In this document: positions 1 to 8,288 of the stretch, one piece after another
Position numbering within the stretch: position 1 is the stretch's first letter
Layout of the letters: each line of letters starts with the position of its first letter
NCBI GenBank assembly: GCA_021324935.1
Contig: JAJPIE010000028.1
Span: 57,947-121,946 of the forward strand
From: Acidobacteriota bacterium
GTDB lineage: Bacteria; Acidobacteriota; Terriglobia; Acidiferrales; UBA7541
Reading direction: 5' to 3'
Length of the DNA: 64,000 bases
Translations under genes and position numbers: made by a program
Notes under the pieces: generated by a model
Seen by the model: the letters and a program-made list of their open reading frames with translations, nothing else
What the model was told of the DNA's origin: nothing
Database searches by the model: none

Positions 1-1281
1 ATCAATATCGGGCATCGAGACGCGCTCGGGATTCAGGAATCGCTCGAAGAGCAGATTGTATTGCAGCTGATCCACGTCCGTGATGCGCAGCGCGTAACTG
101 ACCAGGCTGCCGGCGGCCGACCCGCGGCCGGGGCCGACGGGAACTTCCTGCGCGCGGGCGTAATGAATGAAATCCCAAACGATCAGGAAGTAGCCTTCAT
201 AGTGCATCTTCTTGATCATCTCGATTTCAGACGTCAGGCGGCGCTCGTATTCCGCCAACGGATGGCGCAGCAAGCCTTGTTGCGCCAGGCGCTCAAGATA
301 CGGCACGCGCTTGACAAATCCTTCGCGGGTGACCTTTTCGAAGTAGCTGCCCGGCGTGTGTCCTTCAGGAACCTTGAATTCCGGGAGCGCATTGGGGATG
401 CGCTCGATTTTGACGTTGCACCGCGCGGCGATATCCACCGTGCGACTGAGCGCGTCGGGAAGTTCGCGGAAGACCTTGGCCATCTCCTCGGCGGTCTTAA
501 AATAAAACTGGTCGGTGGCGAACTTCATGCGGTTCGGTTCGCTCATGGTCTTGCCGGTCTGGATGCAGAGCAGGACTTCCTGGGCGTGTGCGTCGGTGTG
601 ATGGAGATAGTGGCAGTCGTTGGTGGCGACCAGCGGGATGCCGGTCTCTTTGGAAAGGCGGACGAGATCATTATTGACGCGCTGCTCGATCGGCAGGCCC
701 TGGTCCTGAATCTCGAGGAAGAAGTTCCCTTTTCCGAAGATGTCGCGCAACTTGTATGCGGTTTCGCGGGCCTTGTCGAATTTTTCCTCGACTATATTTT
801 CCGTGACCGGCCCGCGCAGACAAGCGCCAAGCGCGATGAGGCCCTTGCTATGCTTGGAGAGCAATTCGTAATCAATGCGCGGCTTGTAATAGAAGCCTTC
901 GAGGAAGCCGGCGGAAACCAGCTTCATCAGGTTGTGATAGCCCTCGAGGTTTTCACAGAGCAGCACCAGATGGTTGCTGCCGCGGGTCCCGGGCTCGAAA
1001 TCGTCGCGATCATCGGCCGGGGACGGCCCGGTTTTTTCGCCGCGGTCGTGGCGGCTGCCCTTGGCGACGTAGACTTCGCAGCCGATGATGGGCTTTACGT
1101 CGCGCTTGCTGGCCTCATAGAAAAAGTTTGCGGCGGCAAAGAGGTTGCCATGGTCCGTGATGGCCACCGCGGGCATCTTCTGACGGGAAGCTTCATCGAG
1201 AAGCTCGGAAGTTTCACAAGCGCCGTCGAGAAGGCTGTAGTCGGTATGAACGTGAAGGTGGACGAACTGGGGATTGCCCAT
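1..1281 (-). CDS. dnaE: DNA polymerase III alpha subunit, N-terminal part (runs off left edge)
   Basis: Replicative polymerase catalytic subunit; 427 codons are visible and the 3' end lies outside the window. The N-terminus carries the PHP domain: HLHVHTDYS at residues 8-16 and AITDHGN at 40-46, the metal-binding pattern of DnaE-type polymerases. [10 protein letters not shown] begins near residue 383, and the last visible residues are MPDID; these two aspartates (425 and 427) correspond to the first two catalytic aspartates of the palm. The ATG at 1281 is chosen because it gives the usual DnaE N-terminus ([12 protein letters not shown]). No clear Shine-Dalgarno sequence precedes it; a TACAAT hexamer lies 9 bases upstream. 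The gene is transcribed leftwards. Family assignment is secure; only the completeness is unknown. Confidence 0.96.
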   Translation of the reverse strand, partial: MGNPQFVHLHVHTDYSLLDGACETSELLDEASRQKMPAVAITDHGNLFAAANFFYEASKRDVKPIIGCEVYVAKGSRHDRGEKTGPSPADDRDDFEPGTRGSNHLVLLCENLEGYHNLMKLVSAGFLEGFYYKPRIDYELLSKHSKGLIALGACLRGPVTENIVEEKFDKARETAYKLRDIFGKGNFFLEIQDQGLPIEQRVNNDLVRLSKETGIPLVATNDCHYLHHTDAHAQEVLLCIQTGKTMSEPNRMKFATDQFYFKTAEEMAKVFRELPDALSRTVDIAARCNVKIERIPNALPEFKVPEGHTPGSYFEKVTREGFVKRVPYLERLAQQGLLRHPLAEYERRLTSEIEMIKKMHYEGYFLIVWDFIHYARAQEVPVGPGRGSAAGSLVSYALRITDVDQLQYNLLFERFLNPERVSMPDID

Positions 1282-1516
1282 GGAAGTTGATTGTAAAACG
1301 CGGGCGGAAGAAATGCGAATGGGATTCTGAGATTTTCACAGGGCAAGTAAAATTATTTTGCGAATCACGCGAGAAGAAAGTCTTTCGCCGCGCCAGGGCC
1401 CTGCTCCCGCGGGCAATAGCCCAGGGGTTCTGGGTTACATCGTTTCGCGCCTTCGGCTGCTGACCAGTACGGAATCTATCGAGCATTCGCGCACAGTGAG
1501 GCTTGTAAGGGGAATT

Positions 1517-2965
1517 TTACTTCTTCTTTTTTGACTTAGCTGGCGGTTTTGCCGCGGGTTTCGGCTTTCCGACTGGGACGGCATGCTTCTCCTCTGCTTT
1601 TTTCTCGAGTATCGGCTTTTTTTCCAAGTGCTTTTCCAGTTTGCCCGGCTTTTTCTCTTTTTCTTTTTTCTTGGGGGCTTCCTTGATGCCGGAGAGTTTA
1701 CGCAGGATTTTGACGCGATCTTCGGGAGTCTTGGCGCGGCCGTTCAGCTGGATGGCGAACACTTCCTGGACGATCTGATCGAACTTCGGGCCGCGCGGCA
1801 TGCCGAGCGCTTCCAGTTCCGTGCCGACCACCGGGAGCGACTGGCGAATGGGGCGCCACTTGTGAAGATAAGCCTTGAGCTTGGAGAGGGCGGCAGAATT
1901 GCTCGATTCGGCCAACAGGTAGGCCACAATTTCCAACGGGATTTTTTCAATATAGCGATAGGCATCGATGGGAGTCTTAGTTTTCTTTCCGGTGAGTTCT
2001 TTCTGCACTTCCATCGCCTTTTCCGGAAAGTCTTCAATCTCGCCGATTTCCGCGGAGCGGTAGCCAAGTTTTGAAAGCGTGCCGCTGAGTTCGCGATCAT
2101 TCAGACGGCTGAGAATGGCCAGCAACATTGGCGTAGCGAGGCGGGGGCGGAATCCGGCCATGAACAGATCGTCGCGCACTTTGATGAGGCGGTTGATGGC
2201 GTCGTAGCCGGGATGCTTCCTGGCGATCGTGGGGCTGAAATATTCCAGCAGACCGTTGTCTTCCCATTCCTTCAAGACAAGCTGCGGGCGTTCTTCGCGG
2301 CTCAGCCCGCGCAATTCCTCGCCGGAATCTTCGGGCGTGATGCTCTTCTGCAATTCCCGCTCGATGGCCAGGTTGAACCATTCCTGCGTGCGTGCTTCGA
2401 GCTTGAATCCCATGCGGGCAGCCATGCGCAGAGCGCGCAGCAGGCGGACCGGCTGATTGGTGAAGCTGTGAATGGTAAGCGCGCGCACTTCGCCGTGTTC
2501 GATATCCGAGAGGCCGTTGGTGGGATCAAGCAGCAGACCCCGCGAAGCGGGATTCAGGGAGATGGCGATGGCGTTCAGGGAAAAATCGCGGCGGCGCAGG
2601 TCTTCCATGATGGTGGACCAGCGGAGTTCCGGCCGCGTGCCCGGACGCACGTAATGTTCATCCCGCGCGGCGGAAATACTCCCCTCCACGTCGCCGGCGA
2701 ACAAAATTTCCACGTGACGGAATTTTTCGTCCTCGGAAAGGACTTTCGCGCCGCCTTTTTCGAGTTCGCGCGCCATCTTCGAGGGAGCGCCTTCGACGGT
2801 GAAGTCCAGATCCTTCAGGTTGGCGCCGGTGATGAGGTCGCGCACGGTGCCGCCGGTTAAATAAACGTTATATCCCAGGACGGCAGCGAGTTCCTGGATG
2901 CGCAGCATGGCCGCGCGCTGTTCCGGGGAGAGCCGGCTTTCCAGCAAGAACATGTAATCAGGCAT
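1517..2965 (-). CDS. cca: tRNA nucleotidyltransferase / poly(A) polymerase family, with Lys-rich tail
   Basis: Class II nucleotidyltransferase that adds CCA to tRNA 3' ends or polyadenylates RNA. Visible motifs: GGTVRD at 38-43, the metal-binding DLDF at 52-55, RRDFSLNA at 125-132 and the RLLRALRMAARMGF block at 174-187, which belongs to the neck/RNA-binding region. No HD domain is apparent. After about residue 415 the protein turns into a low-complexity tail of roughly 65 residues rich in Lys, Glu, Pro and Ala, ending in KSKKKK; this basic tail is unusual for the family and could help RNA binding (inference). It lies downstream of xerD on the same strand with 73 bases between them. Sequence alone does not separate CCA-adding from poly(A) activity. 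Confidence 0.9.
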   Translation of the reverse strand: MPDYMFLLESRLSPEQRAAMLRIQELAAVLGYNVYLTGGTVRDLITGANLKDLDFTVEGAPSKMARELEKGGAKVLSEDEKFRHVEILFAGDVEGSISAARDEHYVRPGTRPELRWSTIMEDLRRRDFSLNAIAISLNPASRGLLLDPTNGLSDIEHGEVRALTIHSFTNQPVRLLRALRMAARMGFKLEARTQEWFNLAIERELQKSITPEDSGEELRGLSREERPQLVLKEWEDNGLLEYFSPTIARKHPGYDAINRLIKVRDDLFMAGFRPRLATPMLLAILSRLNDRELSGTLSKLGYRSAEIGEIEDFPEKAMEVQKELTGKKTKTPIDAYRYIEKIPLEIVAYLLAESSNSAALSKLKAYLHKWRPIRQSLPVVGTELEALGMPRGPKFDQIVQEVFAIQLNGRAKTPEDRVKILRKLSGIKEAPKKKEKEKKPGKLEKHLEKKPILEKKAEEKHAVPVGKPKPAAKPPAKSKKKK

Positions 2966-2985
2966 GGCGTTCCTTCCGCTTCAGG

Positions 2986-3017
2986 GCGGGCATTCGAGCC
3001 GCGAATGCCAAACCCGC
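2986..3017. repeat. Intergenic hairpin between xerD and cca
   Basis: GGCATTCG and CGAATGCC pair perfectly across a 5-base loop, and GCGG/CCGC extends the stem after a short AAA bulge. No T-run follows on either strand, so it is more likely an extragenic palindrome than an intrinsic terminator. Confidence 0.4.
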
Positions 3018-3038
3018 GATGAGTCCTGTCCCGACGCG

Positions 3039-3938
3039 TTACGCGCGGGGGTGATGCGCTTTATAAATCTGTTTTAGGCGTTCCTCCGCCACGTGGGTAT
3101 AGATTTGCGTTGTGGAAATGTCGGAATGTCCCAGCATAAGCTGGACCGAGCGCAAATCGGCGCCACCCTCGAGCAAATGCGTTGCGAAACTGTGCCGCAG
3201 CATGTGCGGGGTCAAAGGCACGCGCAAGCCGGCGCGGCGTCCATACACGGAAAGGATTTTCCAGACTCCAACGCGCGTGAGGGGGTTGCCCCGGCGATTG
3301 ATGAACAGCGTGGGCGAGCTCACCTGCTTCCCCGCCGGCGCCAACAGCGGGCGCGATGCGCGCAGATAGCGCTCGACCAGCGCCAAGGCTTTTTTGCCGA
3401 TGGGAACGATGCGCTCCTTGTCTCCCTTTCCGATGCAGCGGATGCAGCCAACGGTGCGGTCAATGTCCATCACGCGCAGGTTGACAAGTTCGGAGACGCG
3501 CAGCCCGGTGGAATAGAGCACGTCCAGCATGGCGCGGTCGCGCAAGCCGATGGGAGTCTTGTCGTCAGGCTGCGCCAGCAAGCGCTCAATCTCTTCCAGA
3601 CGCAGGTAGCCTGGCAGCGAACGGCGAATCTTCGGCGATTCCAGATTGAGCGTGGGATCCGCGGGAATCAGGTCCTGCATCTGGGCGAAACGAAAGAAAT
3701 TGCGCAGGGTCACCAAGTGGCGGGCCACGGTGCGGCTCTCCAGCTTCTGGCGAAACAGCGTGGAGAGAAAGTCCACCAGGGCATCGCGTGTGACGGATTC
3801 AAGGGTAAGCTTCTTTTTCTTGGCGTAGCTTTCAAATTTCGCCAGGTCCCGCCGGTAGGCCGCGACGGTATTGAGCGACAACCCCTTTTCGACGCGCACG
3901 TGCGTCAGAAACGAGGAGATGGTGGGAGCAATTTCCAT
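3039..3938 (-). CDS. xerD: Tyrosine recombinase XerD
   Basis: Site-specific recombinase of the phage-integrase family that resolves chromosome dimers at dif. The 299-residue protein has the N-terminal SAM-like core-binding domain (about 1-95) and the catalytic domain. Catalytic residues are all visible: R147 in STGLRVSEL, K171 in GKGDKERI, H245 and R248 in TPHMLRHSF, H271 in LGHSD and the nucleophile Y280 in QIYTHV. The length is typical of XerC/XerD. An upstream TTG (3941) is also in frame, but the ATG at 3938 is preferred because it forms a TGATG junction with the murJ stop, implying translational coupling. XerC versus XerD cannot be fully settled; HSDISTTQIYTHV favours XerD. No integrase-like context is present, so this is a housekeeping recombinase. 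Confidence 0.93.
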   Translation of the reverse strand: MEIAPTISSFLTHVRVEKGLSLNTVAAYRRDLAKFESYAKKKKLTLESVTRDALVDFLSTLFRQKLESRTVARHLVTLRNFFRFAQMQDLIPADPTLNLESPKIRRSLPGYLRLEEIERLLAQPDDKTPIGLRDRAMLDVLYSTGLRVSELVNLRVMDIDRTVGCIRCIGKGDKERIVPIGKKALALVERYLRASRPLLAPAGKQVSSPTLFINRRGNPLTRVGVWKILSVYGRRAGLRVPLTPHMLRHSFATHLLEGGADLRSVQLMLGHSDISTTQIYTHVAEERLKQIYKAHHPRA

Positions 3939-5548
3939 CAAGAACCTGCCAATCCTTCGGCCGCACCCGGACGCCGCATGGCGATGCCGTACACTTCCTC
4001 AATTTCCGGACATTTGAAGATCCACGTCAGGCCGATATAGAGCAGCGTGGCGGATGTGATCATGACGATGAATACCACGAGTTGCAGAAAAAAGGCGGAA
4101 TTCAGCAAAAAGGTGTAGTAATGATTGGCCGCCAGGCAACCGGCGCCCATGATCAGGCTGCAAACCGAGATTTTGCCAAGGGAACGGAAGATGGCGAAGC
4201 TGCCGAGCGAGCCATAGCGGAGGCGGAAGACGGCAAAGAGCGTGAAGAAGTCGAAGAACGTGGCAATCACAGTAGCCACCGCCGGGCCGCCGTTCTGGAA
4301 ACGCTTGTAGAAAACGAAGGATTCGAGAAACAAGATGTTGAGCAGGATATTCAGCGTAAAGGAGATGATTCCGACGATGACCGGGGTTTTGGTGTCCTTG
4401 GCCGAATAGAAGGCAGGAACGATGAGCTTCACACAGGCGAGTGCGGGTAAGCCGATGGCGTAATAGAGCAGCGGGCGAGCGGTGAGGCGCGTGGATTCGG
4501 CGACGAACTGGCCGTGCTGGAAGAGCATGCGGATGATGGGCTCGCGCAAGGTCATCAGGCCGATGGCGGCTGGAACGGTGATATAGGCGACGATGCGCAC
4601 GGCAAACGTGAGTGTTTTCTTCAGGCCTTCGTAGTTATTCGCGGCGGCCTGGTGGGACATGATGGGCAGGATCGCCGTGGCCACGGCGATCGCGTAGCCG
4701 CCGAGCATCAACTCCATCACGCGATCGGCGACGTACAGCGCCGTCAAGCTGCCGCGGGGCATACGAGCCGCGTTGGCAAAATAGGTATCCACGAAGAAAT
4801 TGATCTGCGAAATGCCCAAGCCGAAGAATCGGGGAAACAGCACCCGGGAAATATCGCGAAACCCGGGATGACCGAACGAAATGCCGAAGTCGAAGCGCAT
4901 GCCGCGGCGGACAAGTTGCGGCACCAACATGAGAAACTGCAAGGCCCCCCCGACGAGCACGCCGACGGCAAGGGCGATCGATGGGCTTTTGAAATACGGC
5001 CAGATGAGGCTGGTCGAAAAGATAATGATCGTGGCGTTCAGGACCACCGTCGTGGCGGTGGGCAGGGCGAAATTGTGGAAGGAATTCAGGATGCTGATGC
5101 CGATGGCCGCAAGGCCAAGGAAGAAGAGGTAGGGAAACATAATGCGGTTGAGGGAGATGGCTTCGTCCCAACCGGCGACTTTGTCTCCGGGCGAAGTGAA
5201 CGTGTGGATCACGTAGGGGGAAAAGATAACGCCGAAAACGACGACCACGGCCAGGATGAGAGCAATGGTCCAGAAGAAGCTGTTGGCGAAGTCCCAAAGC
5301 TCGTCGGCGGTGCGCTCGCGCATATAATTGGTGAATACGGGTATGAACGTGGCAGAGAAGGTGCCATCTCCGACTAAGCGCCTGCAAAGATTAGGGATAC
5401 GATAGGCAAGAACGAAGGAATCGGCACTGAGCGTGGTGCCAAGAAGGAGAGTAATGCGTTGGTCGCGCACGTAACCGAGGACGCGGCTGGCAACAGTGAC
5501 GAGCGAAATAATGGAAGCAGATTTAAGGATTTGCTTCTTTTCGGACAA
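3938..5548 (-). CDS. murJ: Lipid II flippase MurJ (MviN)
   Basis: Integral inner-membrane protein of the MOP superfamily that flips lipid II for peptidoglycan synthesis. The 536 residues consist of about 14 hydrophobic segments. The N-terminus (SIISLVTVASRVLGYVRDQ and YRIPNLCRRLVGDGTFSATF) is the diagnostic MurJ opening, including the charged R-D pair in the first helices that lines the lipid II cavity. It overlaps xerD by one base, so the two are probably co-transcribed. The start ATG at 5548 is preceded by AGGGCAGTTCC without a strong Shine-Dalgarno match. The upstream gap is divergent with the hypothetical gene at 5671. Confidence 0.95.
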   Translation of the reverse strand: MSEKKQILKSASIISLVTVASRVLGYVRDQRITLLLGTTLSADSFVLAYRIPNLCRRLVGDGTFSATFIPVFTNYMRERTADELWDFANSFFWTIALILAVVVVFGVIFSPYVIHTFTSPGDKVAGWDEAISLNRIMFPYLFFLGLAAIGISILNSFHNFALPTATTVVLNATIIIFSTSLIWPYFKSPSIALAVGVLVGGALQFLMLVPQLVRRGMRFDFGISFGHPGFRDISRVLFPRFFGLGISQINFFVDTYFANAARMPRGSLTALYVADRVMELMLGGYAIAVATAILPIMSHQAAANNYEGLKKTLTFAVRIVAYITVPAAIGLMTLREPIIRMLFQHGQFVAESTRLTARPLLYYAIGLPALACVKLIVPAFYSAKDTKTPVIVGIISFTLNILLNILFLESFVFYKRFQNGGPAVATVIATFFDFFTLFAVFRLRYGSLGSFAIFRSLGKISVCSLIMGAGCLAANHYYTFLLNSAFFLQLVVFIVMITSATLLYIGLTWIFKCPEIEEVYGIAMRRPGAAEGLAGS

Positions 5549-5589
5549 GGAACTGCCCTCAGGGACCTAACTCCAATAAAAACAATAAG

Positions 5590-5619
5590 TTGACAGGAAA
5601 ACTGGGCTTAACATAACAT
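5590..5619 (+). promoter_or_regulatory. Probable sigma-70 promoter for the 5671 gene
   Basis: A perfect TTGACA at 5590-5595 is followed after 18 bases by TAACAT (5614-5619; ATAACA at 17 bases is an alternative). Transcription would start near 5626, about 45 bases before the TTG start codon. It lies in the divergent gap with murJ. Confidence 0.5.
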
Positions 5620-5670
5620 ACAACCGCAATCCACTGCAATTGTTTCCTGCCTGAAACAAGGTGATTTTGC

Positions 5671-6159
5671 TTGAAAACGCGAGCCCCAGCCTCGACGCAT
5701 AAGAAAGTCGTCCTTGAGCAGTCGGACAAGACCATCTTAAAGGGATATCTGAATCCCGCGCGACTGGCAGGCGCCGAGGCTCTGGACCTCTTGACCCCGG
5801 AGGGGGCGCACGAAGAAGTCCCGGTGGCCAGGGTCCGCGCGATCTATTTTGTGCGGGACCTGGAAGAGGACTTTGCCCCGGACCGCAAGGCGTTTTTGAG
5901 CCGGCCAAAGCTGGATGGGCTTTGGGTCAAGCTAACTTTTCGCGACGGGGCGACTCTGGAAGGCGTGATCCCCAACGACCTGGTGGCGTTCCTGGACAAT
6001 GGCTTGCACCTGACGCCACCGGACTTCAATTCCAATACGGACCGCATCTATGTGCCTCGCCCCGCCATCGGGGAGCTGATGGTGCTTGGGGTGGTGGGTG
6101 TAGCCCGCCGCAAGCCCTCCGCAGCGGCTGCGGGGCAACCCCGTCTCTTCAACGAGTAG
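5671..6159 (+). CDS. Conserved hypothetical protein, beta-rich, 162 aa
   Basis: I do not recognise a named function. The protein has no signal peptide or membrane segment. It appears to contain two repeats of a small beta-rich unit: VLEQSDKTILKGYLNP at about 14-29 and VKLTFRDGATLEGVIPND at about 85-102, each a strand-turn-strand with a D-x-x-x-L-x-G pattern, followed by VRAIYFVRDLEED and by DRIYVPRPAIGELMVLGV. Such paired small domains resemble PilZ- or Sm-like barrels, but this is only a visual impression. It starts at TTG 5671, supported by an AAGGTGA ribosome-binding site at 5658-5664. It is expressed divergently from murJ from its own promoter. The Ala/Pro-rich C-terminus overlaps a short reverse ORF. 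Confidence 0.75.
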   Translation: MKTRAPASTHKKVVLEQSDKTILKGYLNPARLAGAEALDLLTPEGAHEEVPVARVRAIYFVRDLEEDFAPDRKAFLSRPKLDGLWVKLTFRDGATLEGVIPNDLVAFLDNGLHLTPPDFNSNTDRIYVPRPAIGELMVLGVVGVARRKPSAAAAGQPRLFNE

Positions 6160-6280
6160 TCGCGCCGGTCTGGCCGTCCCAATTCAATTGCGCTTTGGCC
6201 GCCGGGGTGAGCGCGAGCAGCAGCAATCCCAGAACGGCGGCCAAATGGATGGCGCTGCGACGAAACAAGTACGAAGCCAA
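6149..6280 (-). pseudogene. Signal-peptide ORF, probable remnant of a secreted/outer-membrane protein
   Basis: This 43-residue reading frame starts at TTG 6280 directly after AGGAGAAGG. It encodes a textbook Sec signal peptide: basic start (MASYLFRRS), hydrophobic core (AAVLGLLLLALTP) and an AKA-Q cleavage site near residue 30. Only about 13 residues follow (QLNWDGQTGATTR) before the stop. QLNW-x-GQTGA resembles the mature N-terminus of secreted beta-barrel-like proteins (recollection, not a search). A complete export signal with no mature domain suggests a truncated gene; the stop lies 11 bases inside the convergent 5671 gene. It could instead be a genuine small secreted peptide. Confidence 0.35.
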
Positions 6281-6698
6281 ACCTTCTCCTGTGCATCAAA
6301 GTTGGATTAAGAGAGCGAGGATTGCCGGTAAAACGGGAGCGCGCACCAGCAGACCCGTTGCAAGTCGGCAAGACTGTGATTCCGGTCAGGAGCCACCGTG
6401 TCGGCCGTCACACTCATGCGTCTCTGCGCGCCTCGACTCCTATGACCGCTTGCTCGCGGTCGCGACGGTTGCCGCTCTCCAACGAAGTTCCAGGTACGTT
6501 CGCACCAGTAGCACTGGTATGTCGGTGCGTGAGCAGGATCACATCAGCCTGGTGACCACGGACATACATTAGGCAGCGGAAACATCATTAAGCTCCGAAA
6601 TAAACGGTCTTGCTGGATAACCATTGTGTCTACTAACGACTCGGTAATAGCCGGGGCGAGCGGGGCGCCGGCCGGCGGCCCGCGAAGGAGAAGTGACC
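6281..6698. other. Gene-poor intergenic stretch
   Basis: No convincing coding region was found on either strand. The only structure I see is a perfect short hairpin, ACCAGT-AGC-ACTGGT at 6504-6518, which can alternatively pair as CGCACC (6501-6506) with GGTGCG (6524-6529). No known riboswitch consensus was recognised. Confidence 0.5.
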
Positions 6699-6854
6699 AT
6701 GAAACTATTCTTTTTGATCCTGTGGCTGGCCGGCGGAGCCATGGTGGCTCTTGCCAGCGTTGCCTGCGTGAACTGGTTGAGGGCTTGCGAAGCGCGGCAG
6801 GAAGCCGAGCATCAAGCAGTGTGGAACCTGCTGGTCTCAAAAGATAGCTTGTAG
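6699..6854 (+). CDS. Small single-pass membrane peptide, 51 aa
   Basis: Short ORF with a strong ribosome-binding site (GAAGGAG at 6684-6690, 8 bases before ATG). The peptide begins MKLFFLILWLAGGAMVALAS, one hydrophobic segment of about 22 residues, followed by a charged helix (LRACEARQEAEHQAVW) that would face the cytoplasm or periplasm. Two cysteines occur at 23 and 30. There is no recognisable family. The good Shine-Dalgarno and the membrane-plus-helix architecture favour a real gene; absence of any homology evidence keeps confidence moderate. It converges with the zinc-ribbon gene that ends at 6859. Confidence 0.5.
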   Translation: MKLFFLILWLAGGAMVALASVACVNWLRACEARQEAEHQAVWNLLVSKDSL

Positions 6855-6858
6855 CTCT

Positions 6859-7053
6859 TCAGCGGGGCATCTTGCCTGGCTTGTACGGCTTCTTCGTCAA
6901 ATGCCAGGCTTCGCACCACGTGCAACGATAAGCGCGAAGGGCCTGGAGAGCTTGCGTGGTTGCGATCTGATGCGCGGCCGTGGCCAAGGCCTCCCCTTCG
7001 GTGTCGTACTTGCGCTTCCCCGTTACCGGACACTTTTCCTCGCCGCTTACCAT
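6859..7053 (-). CDS. Small zinc-ribbon-like protein, 64 aa
   Basis: The protein has two cysteine/histidine clusters: CPVTGKRKYDT near residue 7 and YRCTWCEAWHLTKKP near residue 45, giving a C-x-n-C-x2-C-x3-H arrangement typical of small zinc ribbons. Proteins with the CP-TGK-Y ... YRC-x-C-x-x-WHLT pattern occur as uncharacterised small proteins in bacteria and phages (from memory). The ATG at 7053 is chosen over an upstream start because GGAGGGG lies just before it and the residues upstream are not conserved-looking. A role in nucleic-acid or protein binding is possible but unproven. It sits alone between the 51-residue peptide and lpxD. Confidence 0.65.
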   Translation of the reverse strand: MVSGEEKCPVTGKRKYDTEGEALATAAHQIATTQALQALRAYRCTWCEAWHLTKKPYKPGKMPR

Positions 7054-7256
7054 GCCCCCCCTCCAACCCGCCCACCATCCTACCTGAAGCGCCTCAACCG
7101 AGTGGGTGATCCAAGGCTCGCGCGAACTGGAAAAAACGGGACCCACGACTCTTCCACAAGCCGCGGCCACCTACTGCCTGTACTTCGCGGAATCGGGTGT
7201 GCGAGACTCACTGTTTACACTGACATGGTGTTGGACAACGGGGGAGAGGTGTGTCG

Positions 7257-8282
7257 ATGAAGCTGCAAGAACTGGCGAAGCGACTGGATTGCCGGCTGGA
7301 GGGCGAGCCGCAAACGGAGATTCAAGGCGTAGCGGGAATCGAGCACGCCGAACCAGGCGAGGTCACTTTTCTGGCCAACCGGCGCTACGCTCCGAATCTG
7401 AAGACGACGCGCGCCTCGGCGGTGTTTCTTGAAGATGGCGTGGAGGTCACGCGGGAACCGGCAGCGCCGCCGCTGGCCCAATTGCGCACGGCGAATCCTT
7501 ACCTGGCGTTCGCGAAAGCGATTGAATTTTTCTACGAAGCGCCGCGCTATGCCCCGGGAATTCATCCGACGGCGGTGATCGCGAAGAGCGCGCGAATCGG
7601 CGCGAACGCACATCTCGGTCCTTATTGCTTCGTGGGCGATGACGTGACGATCGGTGAAAACGCTGTGTTGCACAGCTTTGTGACCATTTATCGCGGCGCG
7701 CGGATTGGAGCGAACTTTTTTGCCCACGCACACAGTGTGGTGCGGGAATTTTGCAGGGTTGGCGACCGGGTGATTTTGCAGAACGGGGTGATTATCGGCG
7801 GCGACGGCTTGGGTTACGCCAAAAATCCCGACGGCACCTGGTACAAGATGGCGCAATCAGGCCCCGCCGTGCTGGAAGACGATGTGGAGGTGCAGGCCAA
7901 CGCGTGCGTCGACCGCGCGACCGTCGGCGAAACGCGCATTGGACGCGGTACAAAAATCGACGATCTCGTGCTGGTGGGTCATGCGTCGAAAGTCGGGGCG
8001 AACTGCATGCTCTGCGGGCAGGTGGGCCTGGCGGGCTCGACGCACATCGGCGACCACTGCATCCTGGCGGGACAAGTGGGCACCGCGGGCCACTTGACGG
8101 TGGGCAACGGCACGGTGATCACGGCGCAAAGCGGCGTGCCCAACGACGTGCCGGAACGCGCGTTGTATTCCGGGTATCCAGCAGTTGAAAATCGCGAGTG
8201 GCTGCGGATGATGGCCGCGCTGCGGCGCTTGCCGGAACTCCAGAAGCGCGTGGCAGAACTCGAAGAGAAGCTTGGTAAATAG
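7257..8282 (+). CDS. lpxD: UDP-3-O-acylglucosamine N-acyltransferase LpxD
   Basis: Third step of lipid A synthesis: transfers an acyl chain to the 2-amino group of UDP-3-O-acylglucosamine. The N-terminal domain (about 1-100) has the LpxD uridine-binding fold (IEHAEPGEVTFLANRRY); residues 105-300 form a left-handed beta-helix with hexapeptide repeats (HPTAVIAKSARIG, ANAHLGPYCFVGDDVTIG). The catalytic histidine is expected in the LVLVGHASKVG segment, near residue 240. A C-terminal helix (LPELQKRVAELEEKL) trimerises. The ATG at 7257 is preferred over GTG 7251 because GGGGAGAGG at 7241-7249 is correctly spaced only for the ATG. It proves that the organism makes lipid A. It is not in the usual bamA-lpxD-fabZ-lpxA cluster here. 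Confidence 0.95.
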   Translation: MKLQELAKRLDCRLEGEPQTEIQGVAGIEHAEPGEVTFLANRRYAPNLKTTRASAVFLEDGVEVTREPAAPPLAQLRTANPYLAFAKAIEFFYEAPRYAPGIHPTAVIAKSARIGANAHLGPYCFVGDDVTIGENAVLHSFVTIYRGARIGANFFAHAHSVVREFCRVGDRVILQNGVIIGGDGLGYAKNPDGTWYKMAQSGPAVLEDDVEVQANACVDRATVGETRIGRGTKIDDLVLVGHASKVGANCMLCGQVGLAGSTHIGDHCILAGQVGTAGHLTVGNGTVITAQSGVPNDVPERALYSGYPAVENREWLRMMAALRRLPELQKRVAELEEKLGK

Positions 8283-8288
8283 TGGCCA

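Noticed and set aside
61..1290. Plus-strand open frame of 409 codons
   Set aside because: It is the antisense of dnaE; the minus strand gives a clear PHP/polymerase sequence that runs off the window.
6281..6698. Riboswitch in the gap before the 51-residue peptide
   Set aside because: Only a short hairpin at 6504-6518; no conserved core of cobalamin, c-di-GMP, TPP or SAM classes was recognised.
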